This document shows positions 17,054 to 26,547 of a stretch of DNA of 64,000 nt, piece after piece. The stretch covers positions 188,501-252,500 of the forward strand of contig NZ_FQWM01000004.1 of the NCBI RefSeq assembly GCF_900129685.1, written 5' to 3'. Within the stretch, counting starts at the first letter, position 1. Every line of letters begins with the position of its first letter. The notes under the pieces are model-generated. The model had not been told where the DNA came from. It saw only the letters and a list, made by a program, of their open reading frames with translations, and ran no database searches. The position numbers and the translations under genes were made by a program. Origin of the DNA: Cognatishimia maritima (GTDB lineage Bacteria; Pseudomonadota; Alphaproteobacteria; Rhodobacterales; Rhodobacteraceae).

Positions 17054-17067
17054 GTGACAATTGTTAC
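17054..17067. promoter_or_regulatory. Second ACAATTGT palindrome before the UDG-family gene
   Basis: GTGACAATTGTTAC contains the same ACAATTGT core as the site at 16976, with GT/AC outer arms and one mismatched pair. It lies between the arsR start and the divergent DNA-glycosylase gene, so an ArsR dimer could affect both directions. Only two copies were seen by eye. Confidence 0.35.
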
Positions 17068-17108
17068 TACATGCGCGCATTGGCGCACATCTGCCAGAGA
17101 GCCGCACG

Positions 17109-17687
17109 GTGACGCTGCAAAGTGAAATAAAATCCTGTCGTCTATGCGAAGAGCGCTTTCTTGCAACCCACATTGCGCATCAGCCGCGCCCGGTGGTGTG
17201 GTTCCAACCCGGCGCACGAATTTTGATTGCAGGCCAAGCCCCCGGCGCTCGGGTTCATGCCAGCGGCAAACCCTTCACGGATCCCTCAGGAGACCGGCTG
17301 CGCGATTGGATGGGGCTGGGCGAAGAGATTTTCTACGACCGCAAGCAGATCGCCATTGTCCCCATGGCCTTCTGCTTTCCGGGCTACAATCAAAAAGGCG
17401 CGGACCTTCCGCCGCCTGCGATCTGTGCCAACACTTGGCGGCCTCAGGTCATGGACCAGTTAACGTCGGTGCGATTAACACTACTGGTGGGTGGATATGC
17501 GCAGAAGTGGCATCTTGGGCAGGGGAGTGTGACGCAGACGGTCGCCAATTGGCGCGACCATGCGCCCGCCGTCTTCCCCTTGCCACATCCGTCTTGGCGC
17601 AATACGGCATGGTTGAAGAAAAACCCCTGGTTTGAGGCAGAGCTGCAACCGGCTTTGCAAGTTGCGGTGAAAGAGGCCCTGTTGTGA
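17109..17687 (+). CDS. Uracil-DNA glycosylase family protein
   Basis: 192 residues from GTG 17109; the frame is open back to 17061, but the conserved start EIKSCRLC fits the later codon. The UDG-fold motifs are present: IAGQAPGARVHASGKPF (the GQxPG water-activating loop), then DPSGDRLRDWMG, and the second DNA-binding loop PLPHPSWRN near residue 165. Cys residues (SCRLC) near the N-terminus could be part of a metal or Fe-S site as in UDG families 4/5, but too few are visible to say. This subfamily's substrate is not established. It overlaps the next gene by four bases (GTGA). Confidence 0.83.
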   Translation: MTLQSEIKSCRLCEERFLATHIAHQPRPVVWFQPGARILIAGQAPGARVHASGKPFTDPSGDRLRDWMGLGEEIFYDRKQIAIVPMAFCFPGYNQKGADLPPPAICANTWRPQVMDQLTSVRLTLLVGGYAQKWHLGQGSVTQTVANWRDHAPAVFPLPHPSWRNTAWLKKNPWFEAELQPALQVAVKEALL

Positions 17688-18481
17688 CTGAAACGAAACC
17701 GACCCCAATTGATGCCGCGCATGCCGCGATGGACGCCAGCCCGCTGGACGATGGCGCGCGGCTGAAATTTTATGAGCGGCTGGCGGATTCAGAACTCTTT
17801 TTATTGTTGGAGAAAGAACAAGAGGATGACCGGATCGCGCCCGAAGTCTTTGAGGTGCAAGACGCGTCCTTTGTGTTGGTCTTTGACACCATCGAACGTC
17901 TCGCGGAATTCGTCGGAAAACCTGCACCCTACGCTGCACTGTCAGGCCGGGTAATCGCGCAGATGCTCGCGCCGTCTGGGATCGGCCTTGGCGTCAATCT
18001 TGAGGTCGCGCCGTCCTCAATCCTGATCCCGGCAGATGCTGTCACGTGGCTTGTTCAAACGCTGGAAAACGCGCCGGATGAGGTTGAAGCGAAGCTGGCA
18101 GAGGTCACTGCGCCAGCAGGGTTACCGGATTCGCTTATCACATCCTTGGATACCAAACTTTCGACCGCCGTCGGCTTGGCGCGCTGGGCCTATCTCGTTG
18201 GAACGGTGGCTGAGAACGGCGTGCGTTCTCATATGCTTGGTTTCGTGGGCACAGTGGACGGTGCACAGCCTGCGTTGGCCAAAGCCGTCTCAGAAGCGCT
18301 GACGTTTTCCGGTATCGACGCAGGCGCGTTGGATGTCGGTTTCTTCGGACCAAATGATCCCTTTGCCGCCCAACTGGCAAAGGTCGGCCTGCGCTTTGAT
18401 TTGCCAGAACCAGACGCGCCGAGAGAATACGTTCAGATTGCACCGGGGAGTGATCCTGAGAATCCGCCGAAGCTGCGCTGA
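17684..18481 (+). CDS. SseB family protein
   Basis: 265 residues, starting at a GTG that overlaps the previous stop by four bases. The N-terminal two-thirds fit the SseB N-terminal domain (RLKFYERLADSELFLLLEKE near residue 27, FVLVFDTIERLAEF, LSGRVIAQML and GIGLGVNLEVAPSSILIP), and a C-terminal SseB-like domain follows. The name comes from an enterobacterial protein whose chromosomal relatives have no settled role. No signal peptide or membrane helix is seen, so a soluble cytoplasmic protein is likely. It is co-transcribed with the UDG-family gene. Confidence 0.82.
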   Translation: MTETKPTPIDAAHAAMDASPLDDGARLKFYERLADSELFLLLEKEQEDDRIAPEVFEVQDASFVLVFDTIERLAEFVGKPAPYAALSGRVIAQMLAPSGIGLGVNLEVAPSSILIPADAVTWLVQTLENAPDEVEAKLAEVTAPAGLPDSLITSLDTKLSTAVGLARWAYLVGTVAENGVRSHMLGFVGTVDGAQPALAKAVSEALTFSGIDAGALDVGFFGPNDPFAAQLAKVGLRFDLPEPDAPREYVQIAPGSDPENPPKLR

Positions 18482-18521
18482 GCACGGCAGAGGGGTTTCG
18501 CGGAAAGCCCTGTCTGCTTCG

Positions 18522-18543
18522 CGAGTATTTCTGCAAAGGTGAA
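18522..18543 (+). repeat. Dispersed 22-nt repeat, copy A
   Basis: Two mismatches from copy C (59447-59468, opposite strand) over 22 positions; shares a GAGTATTT core and a GCAAAGGTGAA end. It lies 40 bases after the sseB stop, between the convergent sseB and ghrA genes. Confidence 0.6.
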
Positions 18544-18554
18544 TGAAGGCGCGG

Positions 18555-19484
18555 TTAATACCCGTTGGCGCGGTCCACGAGGTGGAGGAACGGCTCGCCG
18601 CTTTCGCCACGTCGGATGTTTTCCGCGATCACCTCGGATGCTGTACCGGGTCGCGTTTCGGCTGCGATATGCGGGGTCACGGTGACTTTTGGGTGCGCCC
18701 AATAGGGATGGGTTTTCGGTAATGGCTCTTCTCGGAACACATCCAAAGTGGCGTGGGCGACTTGCCCGCTGTCCAGAGCCGAAATCAGCGCGTCATCGTC
18801 AATCAATGTGCCACGACCGGGATTTAGGATGAACGCGCCTTCCGGTAGAGCCGCGAGTGTGTCGGCGTTGAGCGTGTTGGTGGTTTCGGCAGTGTTTGGC
18901 AGCAGAAGCACCAGAATTTCAGCGGACCGCAGCGCCTTGGTCAGCCCGTCTGGGCCTGCGTGGCAGGTGACCCCTTTGATCTGCTTTGGCCGTCGCGACC
19001 AGCCGGTGACCTGAAATCCCAGGCGCGCCAACGATGTAGCGCAGGCCGCACCAAGCGCTCCCAAACCAAGAACGGTGACAGAGCGTTGCGAGGCCAACGG
19101 GGGCACGGATCTGATCCACTTGCCGTCTTGCGCCTCAAGGTTGGCGTCAATGCCAAGGTGATATCGAAAGGCATGGCCCGTGACCCATTCGACCATCCCC
19201 TGTGTCAAGCCCGGGTCCACCATCCGGCAGAGCGGCTGGGTGAGGCTCGTATTGGTCACGATCTTTTCCACCCCCGCCCAGAGGCTCAGCACAGCTTTGC
19301 ACCGGGTATAGGGCGCGAAATCCAGCAGGCGGCTGCTGGGCGCGTAGATAATATAGTCCGTTTGATCAGGCGCGAGCGATGTTTGCAGGTTTACCACGAG
19401 GCCTTGGCGTTCAAATGCAGCTGCCAAATGTAATTGGTAGTCCGCCCAATTGGCGTCGCCGGCTGCGAAGAGAACGTTGATCAT
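18555..19484 (-). CDS. ghrA: Glyoxylate/hydroxypyruvate reductase A-like D-2-hydroxyacid dehydrogenase
   Basis: 309 residues of the NAD(P)-dependent D-isomer-specific 2-hydroxyacid dehydrogenase family. The Rossmann loop GLGALGAACATSLARLGF follows a conserved VPPLASQRSVTVLG, and the catalytic triad can be assigned to Arg in LNPGRGTLIDD, Glu in FREEPLP and His in VTPHIAAETRP. Length and the short N-terminal domain match GhrA, which reduces glyoxylate and hydroxypyruvate in the cytosol. It begins about 40 bases after the rodA stop on the same strand and may be read from the elongasome operon; the precise substrate is inferred. Confidence 0.87.
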   Translation of the reverse strand: MINVLFAAGDANWADYQLHLAAAFERQGLVVNLQTSLAPDQTDYIIYAPSSRLLDFAPYTRCKAVLSLWAGVEKIVTNTSLTQPLCRMVDPGLTQGMVEWVTGHAFRYHLGIDANLEAQDGKWIRSVPPLASQRSVTVLGLGALGAACATSLARLGFQVTGWSRRPKQIKGVTCHAGPDGLTKALRSAEILVLLLPNTAETTNTLNADTLAALPEGAFILNPGRGTLIDDDALISALDSGQVAHATLDVFREEPLPKTHPYWAHPKVTVTPHIAAETRPGTASEVIAENIRRGESGEPFLHLVDRANGY

Positions 19485-19523
19485 ATCAGCGAGACATCCA
19501 TATTTCGGCGCCGTGAGTTCGAC

Positions 19524-20663
19524 CTAACGTGGTCGATGCACATGCGCGCTTTGCACCATGCCAAAGGCCACCATCAGAACCAGCATGGCCGACCCGCCAT
19601 AGCTGACCAGTGGCAGCGGCACGCCGACCACCGGGGCCATGCCCATGACCATCGACATATTGACCGCAAAGAACAGGAAGAACGTCCCGGCAATCCCCAT
19701 GGTCATCAGCGCAGAGAACCGGTCTTTGTTCTGCAACGCCGATGCAACGCAGAACACGATGACCAAGGCATAAAGCGCAAGAAGGGACACCGCGCCGAGA
19801 AAGCCGAATTCTTCGGCCAGTGTAGTGAAAATGAAGTCCGTGTGTTTTTCAGGCAGAAAGTTTAGGCGGGTTTGCGTGCCCTGCATAAACCCGCGACCTG
19901 TCCAGCCCCCAGACCCAAGCGCGATCTTGGATTGGGTGATGTGATAGCCCGCCCCAAGCGGGTCTGAGGCCGGATCAAGAAAGGTATCAATGCGGCGGTA
20001 TTGGTAGTCTTTCAACAATTGCCAGCTTTGGCCGCGCGATTGGAAAACGGCTGTCACCAAGCCTATGCCCATCGCAAACACAACCGCGAAATAGGCCCAA
20101 TGCACACCTGCGATGAAAATTACCATCGCCCCGCCCATCAACAGCAAAAGTGCAGTGCCAAGATCAGGCTGACGCAGAACAAGAAAGGTTGGCACCAGAA
20201 TGATGACAATCGGAAGGATGATCCAAAAAGGGCGAGAGGTCTTCTTGGCGGGCAGCCAGTCATAGTAGGCCGCCAAGAACATCACCAAAGTGATCTTCAT
20301 CAGTTCCGATGGTTGCAGCCGCATGAAGCCAAGGTCGATCCAGCGCTGGGCACCCATTTGCACAGACCCCATAATTTCGACCAATACCAGCAAAACGAGT
20401 GACCCTAGATAAAGCACGCCAGAAACGTTGCGCCAGAACCAAATCGGTACCATGGCTATGCCAAACATCAGGACCAGCCCCATCAGAAACCGCTTCATCT
20501 GTGCCTCAGCCCAAGGGGAGAATGACCCGCCGGCCACGGAATACAGCATCAGGAAACCGACACTGGAGACCGCAATTAACAGCAAGATCAGCGCCCAATT
20601 CAGGTGCAGGATTTTGCGAAACCCGGAGGGGACAGATTTCACGCTATGTTCAAGATAGCTCAT
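19524..20663 (-). CDS. rodA: Rod-shape-determining peptidoglycan glycosyltransferase RodA
   Basis: 379 residues, about ten membrane helices, a SEDS-family polymerase. Family segments include GAQRWIDLGFMRLQPSELMK, RQPDLGTALLLLMG, the large periplasmic loop with GWTGRGFMQGTQTRL and FLPEKHTDFIF (catalytic Asp equivalent), and GVPLPLVSYGGSAM near the C-terminus. RodA polymerises lipid II into glycan strands during side-wall growth together with its partner PBP2. Its ATG overlaps the mrdA stop by four bases, so it is translationally coupled as last gene of the mreBCD-mrdA-rodA operon. Confidence 0.97.
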   Translation of the reverse strand: MSYLEHSVKSVPSGFRKILHLNWALILLLIAVSSVGFLMLYSVAGGSFSPWAEAQMKRFLMGLVLMFGIAMVPIWFWRNVSGVLYLGSLVLLVLVEIMGSVQMGAQRWIDLGFMRLQPSELMKITLVMFLAAYYDWLPAKKTSRPFWIILPIVIILVPTFLVLRQPDLGTALLLLMGGAMVIFIAGVHWAYFAVVFAMGIGLVTAVFQSRGQSWQLLKDYQYRRIDTFLDPASDPLGAGYHITQSKIALGSGGWTGRGFMQGTQTRLNFLPEKHTDFIFTTLAEEFGFLGAVSLLALYALVIVFCVASALQNKDRFSALMTMGIAGTFFLFFAVNMSMVMGMAPVVGVPLPLVSYGGSAMLVLMVAFGMVQSAHVHRPR

Positions 20664-22606
20664 GCGCGGCCCCGGTCGTTTGACTGTCGGGCGAGGTACT
20701 CTTGCCGCAGGCGCTCCTGTTGCGAACGAATACGACCGCGATCTTTGCTTGGGTAAGCCTCCAGAGGTGGATCACCGTTGAAAAGCGCTTGCAATGTGAT
20801 GTCTCGGGCAATCGGGGTGGCCGCGCTGGAGCCGCCACCGTGTTCGACGATGACCGCGACAGCGATGCGCGGATTGTCATAGGGCGCAAAGTTAACGAAT
20901 AATCCATGGTCGCGTCGCCCCCATGGCAGGTCTTCGTTGCGGATCACACCGGCGCGGCGCTCTGCGGCTGTGATGTTCCTTACCTGACTGGTGCCAGTTT
21001 TGCCCGCGAGGCGGTATTCGTCCATGATGATGCGCTGGCTATAGGCCGTGCCCTTGCGGTGGTTCGACACCGCAAACATCGCTTGGCGCACCATCCGCAG
21101 GTGGTTTGGATTGACATCAAGGTCGGGTACGTCTTCGGCAGGGACAGTTTGATCAATGCCGTTGATGGATTTGACCAAAGTTGGTTCAACCGCTTTGCCA
21201 GAGGCCAACCGCGCCGACATGACCGCCAGTTGCAGCGGTGAGGCCAAAACAAACCCCTGGCCAATTGACGCGTTCACCGTATCGCCGATCACCCAGGGGG
21301 TATCGCGGTTGCGGGCTTTCCATTCCTTCGTCGGGGTCAAGCCGCCCGCGACCGCCGACATCGGAATGCCGTGCTTGACGCCAAGGCCGAGCCGGTTGGC
21401 CATGTTGGTGATCTTTTCGATCCCGACCTCTAGCGCCAATTCGTAGAAATAGACATCGCAACTTTCGCGCAGTGCGGTTTCAAGGTTCATATGCCCATGC
21501 CCGCCACGTTTCCAGCAGTGGAAGCGACGGTTTGAAACCTGCAGGTGACCGGGGCACCAATGGGTTGTTTTGCTGTCAATGGTGCCAGCTTCCAAAGCGG
21601 ACAGCGCCACGACCATTTTGAAGGTCGAACCGGGCGGGTAGGTGCCTTGCACGCTTTTTGTGGCAAGCGGACGATGATCGTTTTCGGTCAACGCCGAATA
21701 GTCCGCCACCGAAATCCCGCGCACAAAGAGGTTCGGGTCAAAACTCGGGGCAGAGTTGATCGCGAGAATTTCGCCGGTGTTGCAATCCATGACAACGGCT
21801 GCGGCACTTTCTTCGCCAAGGCGGGCTTGGATGTAGGACTGTAATTTTTGGTCCACAGTAAGCTGTAGATCGTCGCCGGGTTGGCCTTCGCGGCGGTCAA
21901 GTTCGCGCATCACACGGCCCACGGCATTGACCTCGACCCGTTTTGTGCCGGCTTTGCCGCGCAGTTTGTCTTCGCGCTTTGCCTCAAGCCCGACCTTGCC
22001 GATCTGAAAGCGTGGGATCAAAAGTAGCTGATCGGGGTCGTCGATTTTGGACAGGTCGTAGTCAGAGACCGGGCCGACATAGCCGATCACATGGGCGAAA
22101 TCCGGGCCGTGGGGGTAGAGGCGCGATAGGCCAACCTCTGGCGTGACACCGGGCAGGGCAGGGGCATTCACCGCTACGCGCGACATTTCTTCCCAACTGA
22201 TCCGCTCTGCAACGGCGACCGGCAGGAAAGGCGCAGAGCGCTTCATCTCGGTCATGGCGCGGTTGAGGGCGGCGTCATCCAACTCGATCAGCGTTGAAAG
22301 CCGTGCGATCACCTCTTCGACATTGCCAGCGTCTTCGCGCACGATGGTGATGCGATAACTCGGTTCGTTGGCCGCGATGATGACGCCGTTGCGGTCAAAG
22401 ATTTCGCCGCGCGCCGGGGCGATCAAACGGATGTTAATGCGGTTTTCTTCGGCCAGCAGCCGGAATTCATCGGCCTGATCGACCTGCAGATAGCGCATGC
22501 GCAGGCCCAGAAGCCCCATAAAGCCAAGCTGCGCGCCCCCCAAAAGGATGCCGCGCCGGGTCATGCGCGCATTGCTGGCGGCGGTTTCTGCGGCTGTGCG
22601 TTTCAT
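20660..22606 (-). CDS. mrdA: Penicillin-binding protein 2, elongation transpeptidase
   Basis: 648 residues from the ATG at 22606, which overlaps the mreD stop (ATGA); the frame stays open upstream inside mreD but that part is not coding. One membrane helix near residue 20 (RGILLGGAQLGFMGLLGLRMRY) is followed by the pedestal domain and the transpeptidase with the nucleophile motif STFK (GTYPPGSTFKMV), SCD as the second motif and KTG (LAGKTGTSQ). PBP2 cross-links side-wall peptidoglycan in the periplasm and works with RodA and MreC. Both overlapping neighbours are its complex partners. Confidence 0.96.
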   Translation of the reverse strand: MKRTAAETAASNARMTRRGILLGGAQLGFMGLLGLRMRYLQVDQADEFRLLAEENRINIRLIAPARGEIFDRNGVIIAANEPSYRITIVREDAGNVEEVIARLSTLIELDDAALNRAMTEMKRSAPFLPVAVAERISWEEMSRVAVNAPALPGVTPEVGLSRLYPHGPDFAHVIGYVGPVSDYDLSKIDDPDQLLLIPRFQIGKVGLEAKREDKLRGKAGTKRVEVNAVGRVMRELDRREGQPGDDLQLTVDQKLQSYIQARLGEESAAAVVMDCNTGEILAINSAPSFDPNLFVRGISVADYSALTENDHRPLATKSVQGTYPPGSTFKMVVALSALEAGTIDSKTTHWCPGHLQVSNRRFHCWKRGGHGHMNLETALRESCDVYFYELALEVGIEKITNMANRLGLGVKHGIPMSAVAGGLTPTKEWKARNRDTPWVIGDTVNASIGQGFVLASPLQLAVMSARLASGKAVEPTLVKSINGIDQTVPAEDVPDLDVNPNHLRMVRQAMFAVSNHRKGTAYSQRIIMDEYRLAGKTGTSQVRNITAAERRAGVIRNEDLPWGRRDHGLFVNFAPYDNPRIAVAVIVEHGGGSSAATPIARDITLQALFNGDPPLEAYPSKDRGRIRSQQERLRQEYLARQSNDRGRA

Positions 22607-23130
22607 GTCGCCTCCCCCTCGCGGAAGCGTGTTTTGCGTATGCCAAGCAGCACGGCGCAAAGGGCCGCGACCAAAGGATAGGCCAAAATGCACATGATGA
22701 GTTGAATCAGCGTCAGCCCAAGCGACGGTTGCGGGAGCAAGAAAATCGCCGTGATCACGCGTGTGCTGATGATGATCAAAGCCATTGCTGTGGCTGCTGT
22801 CAGCCACTCCACAGGGAAGGCCATCTCGGCGCTTGTCAGAACGCGTTTACGCAGCTTCTCGCAGGCAAAGACAGTCACGCCCGCCATCAGGCCGGGCGGG
22901 CGGCCGAGAACGAAATCGGCCAGCAGCATAATTGCCGCAACCGCAAATACCGGCGCATAGTCGGGTCGGCGCAGCACCCAGGCCATGACCGTGACCAGCA
23001 GGAAATCAGGCCCGGTCCAATTGCGTGGCACAGTCGAAAGCGGCAGCAGCTGCCAAAACAGAATGGCCAGCGCCAAAGCGACAAAAGCACTGCGCATGAT
23101 CCAATGGCGGGCACCCGGAGTTTCAGCCAT
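22603..23130 (-). CDS. mreD: Rod shape-determining protein MreD
   Basis: 175 residues with five or six predicted membrane helices (FVALALAILFWQLLPL at the start, FLLVTVMAWVL, FAVAAIMLLADFVLGRPPG, then two more). The DFVLGRPPGLMA segment is typical of MreD. It links MreC to the cytoplasmic membrane in the elongation complex. Its start overlaps the 3' end of mreC by eight bases and its stop overlaps mrdA by four, so expression is tightly coupled. Confidence 0.93.
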   Translation of the reverse strand: MAETPGARHWIMRSAFVALALAILFWQLLPLSTVPRNWTGPDFLLVTVMAWVLRRPDYAPVFAVAAIMLLADFVLGRPPGLMAGVTVFACEKLRKRVLTSAEMAFPVEWLTAATAMALIIISTRVITAIFLLPQPSLGLTLIQLIMCILAYPLVAALCAVLLGIRKTRFREGEAT

Positions 23131-24046
23131 CCGTGCCCTCCGTGATCTCTTCGGTCACAAGGTCGCCTTGCATAAAGCCCCCTGAAACCTCTGGCGCGAT
23201 CAAATCCCCGGGTCTTTCTATCCGTTCCTTTCCATGGTCGCGCAGCACACGCAAAAATTCCAATCGCTCATAGTCCGCCGCGAGGCGCACGCGCAATCGA
23301 CCGCCGGGATCGGAAGCAACCCGACCGATCAGCAGGCCAGCGGGAAAGACACCGCCATCGCCGGAGGAAACCACACGATCACCGGGGCGCACCTGATCCG
23401 GGTTTTCCACAAAGTCGACATGCGGCGCGAGGGAGTTGTCGCCGACGATCAGCGCATTTTGCCCAGAGGGTTGGATGATTGCCGGAATACGCGAGGAGGC
23501 ATCGGTCAATAGCATCACCCGGCTTGTAGTTTCTCCGACCCCGGAAATCCGGCCGACGAGGCCAATCCCGTCCATCGTTGCCCAACCATCCACAACACCG
23601 TCGCGTTTGCCGATATTCAAAAGCACTGATTGCCGGAACGGCGATCCGCTATCAGCGAGAACCACGCCGGTCACATAGGTTAATTGCGGGTCAAGACGCA
23701 CATTGTTCAGATCAAGCAAACGGGCGTTTTCTTGCTCCAACTGCAACGCGGCCTCTTTCCAGGCCTTCATCTGTTGCAATTCGCGGCGAAGCTCTTTGTT
23801 CTGCTCGACCACGTGTTGGTAGCTTTGGAAGTCACGGAACAGATTGATGGTGCCAGTGACCGGCGTCATCGCCCAAGCAAACGAAGGGACAAACCGATCC
23901 ACCAGGCTGGCACGGAATTGTTCCACGCGCGGGCTGTCGATGCGCCACAGCAGGAATATTCCAAAAAGGCACGCGATCAGCACGCCCGCTAACAGCCGTT
24001 TCAGCGGGCCGACATAATCTTCGCCTTGTGTCCTGTCTCGGGCCAT
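23123..24046 (-). CDS. mreC: Rod shape-determining protein MreC
   Basis: 307 residues. A single membrane helix near residues 15-32 (LLAGVLIACLFGIFLLW) is followed by a coiled coil (EQNKELRRELQQMKAWKEAA) and the two beta-domains, with GVVLADSGSPFRQSVLLNIGKRDGV and VVSSGDGGVFPAGLLIGRV being strongly MreC-like. It is periplasmic, binds PBP2 and helps activate RodA-PBP2. GGAGG lies right before the ATG. It comes 70 bases after the mreB stop. Confidence 0.95.
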   Translation of the reverse strand: MARDRTQGEDYVGPLKRLLAGVLIACLFGIFLLWRIDSPRVEQFRASLVDRFVPSFAWAMTPVTGTINLFRDFQSYQHVVEQNKELRRELQQMKAWKEAALQLEQENARLLDLNNVRLDPQLTYVTGVVLADSGSPFRQSVLLNIGKRDGVVDGWATMDGIGLVGRISGVGETTSRVMLLTDASSRIPAIIQPSGQNALIVGDNSLAPHVDFVENPDQVRPGDRVVSSGDGGVFPAGLLIGRVASDPGGRLRVRLAADYERLEFLRVLRDHGKERIERPGDLIAPEVSGGFMQGDLVTEEITEGTDG

Positions 24047-24116
24047 TGGTCCTCCGGTTCAGAACAGTCCTGTCCAGAATAGGGCGGTGCCGGGGCACCT
24101 GCCAAGACGGTTGCGA

Positions 24117-25181
<1,065 letters not shown>

Positions 25182-25383
25182 CTATTTTGACCCGCGACTC
25201 TGGTAGAGTTCGGGTTGTTCTCTTATAGGCCCGGGCTGAGCCTTGGGAAAGAGCGGCAAGTGGCCAATCAGCGTTATTCCGCCAGATTGTCAGGCGTCCT
25301 GCGGTTGGACTTGCAAATTGCCACCTGTCTCCGCCTGCGAATCTAAGATATGGTGCCCAAATCTAAGGCGAAGGGCAGAATTT

Positions 25384-26172
25384 ATGCTTAGTTATCAGCA
25401 CATTTACCATGCGGGGAACCTCGCAGATGTCCAGAAACATGCCCTGCTTTGCACCATGTTGGATTACATGACGCAAAAGCCAAAGCCGATGACCTACATC
25501 GAAACCCACGCGGGGCGCGGGCTTTATGATCTGGAGGCCGCAGAAGCCGTCAAAACAGGTGAAGCGGCTGCCGGGATTGGCATCGCAGAAGGCTGGTTTG
25601 ACTCAGACCACCCGTTTCGCCGCGCCTTAGGAGCCGTGCGTGCCGGGTTCGGAGAGACGAGCTATGCTGGTTCGCCCCTGTTGGCTGCACAGTTGCTGCG
25701 CCATGGCGACAGAATGCACCTTGCAGAGTTGCATCCGCGAGAGGGCGATGCGCTTGAAGATGCGATGGTGATGTTTGATGCCAAAATTCACCGCCGGGAT
25801 GGGTTTGAGATGGCGCAGGCCGTGTGCCCGCCGACGCCAAAACGGGGGCTTTTGCTGATTGATCCCAGCTATGAGTTGAAATCAGACTATGATCTCATTC
25901 CGAAGCAAATCGTCAAACTTCATCGCAAATGGAATGTTGGCGTCATCGCGCTGTGGTACCCGATCCTGAAAGATCAGTCGCATCTTCCGATGATCACCGC
26001 GTTAGAGTTCGCGAAACTGCCAAAAACGCTCCGCCATGAAGTCCGCTTCCCACCGGCAAAAGAGGGTCATGGCATGGTGGGGTCGGGTATGTTTGTTGTG
26101 AATGCGCCTTGGGGGCTGGAAGATGTGGCCAAGCAGCTAAGCGCCAGCTTTAGGGCACTCACCAGCACATAG
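25384..26172 (+). CDS. rlmJ: 23S rRNA (adenine(2030)-N(6))-methyltransferase RlmJ
   Basis: 262 residues from ATG 25384, where the conserved MLSYQHIYHAGNLADVQKH start of RlmJ begins; the frame is open further upstream without homology. The SAM-binding strand YIETHAGRGLYDL and the catalytic DPSYE motif (LLLIDPSYELKSDY, the DPPY-type motif of N6-adenine methylases) are clear. RlmJ methylates A2030 of 23S rRNA. It stands alone between divergent mreB and the convergent pilin gene. Confidence 0.95.
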   Translation: MLSYQHIYHAGNLADVQKHALLCTMLDYMTQKPKPMTYIETHAGRGLYDLEAAEAVKTGEAAAGIGIAEGWFDSDHPFRRALGAVRAGFGETSYAGSPLLAAQLLRHGDRMHLAELHPREGDALEDAMVMFDAKIHRRDGFEMAQAVCPPTPKRGLLLIDPSYELKSDYDLIPKQIVKLHRKWNVGVIALWYPILKDQSHLPMITALEFAKLPKTLRHEVRFPPAKEGHGMVGSGMFVVNAPWGLEDVAKQLSASFRALTST

Positions 26173-26198
26173 CGAGCGCTTGCGGCTGAGCCATCGCA

Positions 26199-26423
26199 TT
26201 AGGATGCGCCCGGCACCCGTGACGCCATATCCTCTGCCCAAGCGGCCCAATTTTCCCAGGTGACACCCATACTTTCACCAAAGATTGAGATGGCGACGAT
26301 GACGCTGCCTGCGATCAGCCCCAACAGGATAAGGTACTCTACAATTGCGACACCGGATTCATCGTCTGCAAATCGGCTACGCGCAATGGCACGGCAAAAG
26401 GTCTTTAGTCGTTGAACGGGCAT
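26199..26423 (-). CDS. Flp-type (type IVb) pilin subunit
   Basis: 74 residues from ATG 26423; the longer frame upstream overlaps leuA and is unlikely. After a short basic leader comes FADDESGVAIVEYLILLGLIAGSVIVAIS, which matches the Flp pilin N-terminal hydrophobic core with the conserved Glu (position +5 style E in VEY) and GLI segment. Flp pilins build adhesive Tad pili. No tad/cpa assembly genes are in the window, so this is an isolated pilin copy. A typical prepilin-peptidase glycine is plausible in the DESG area, but the cleavage site was not proven. Confidence 0.75.
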   Translation of the reverse strand: MPVQRLKTFCRAIARSRFADDESGVAIVEYLILLGLIAGSVIVAISIFGESMGVTWENWAAWAEDMASRVPGAS

Positions 26424-26547
26424 AACATCTGCTCTCACTCTTATTGTTTTTGTCGCCCAAAAATGAACAAGGGGCACGGAAGTACCGCACCCCAAGTATG
26501 ATCGAAATTTTGTCAAAAAAGAATTGGAGACATGGCGATTTCGCGCT

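Noticed and set aside
22607-22807. N-terminal extension of PBP2 into mreD
   Set aside because: The ATG at 22606 overlaps the mreD stop and begins just before the membrane helix; the extension is mreD in another frame.
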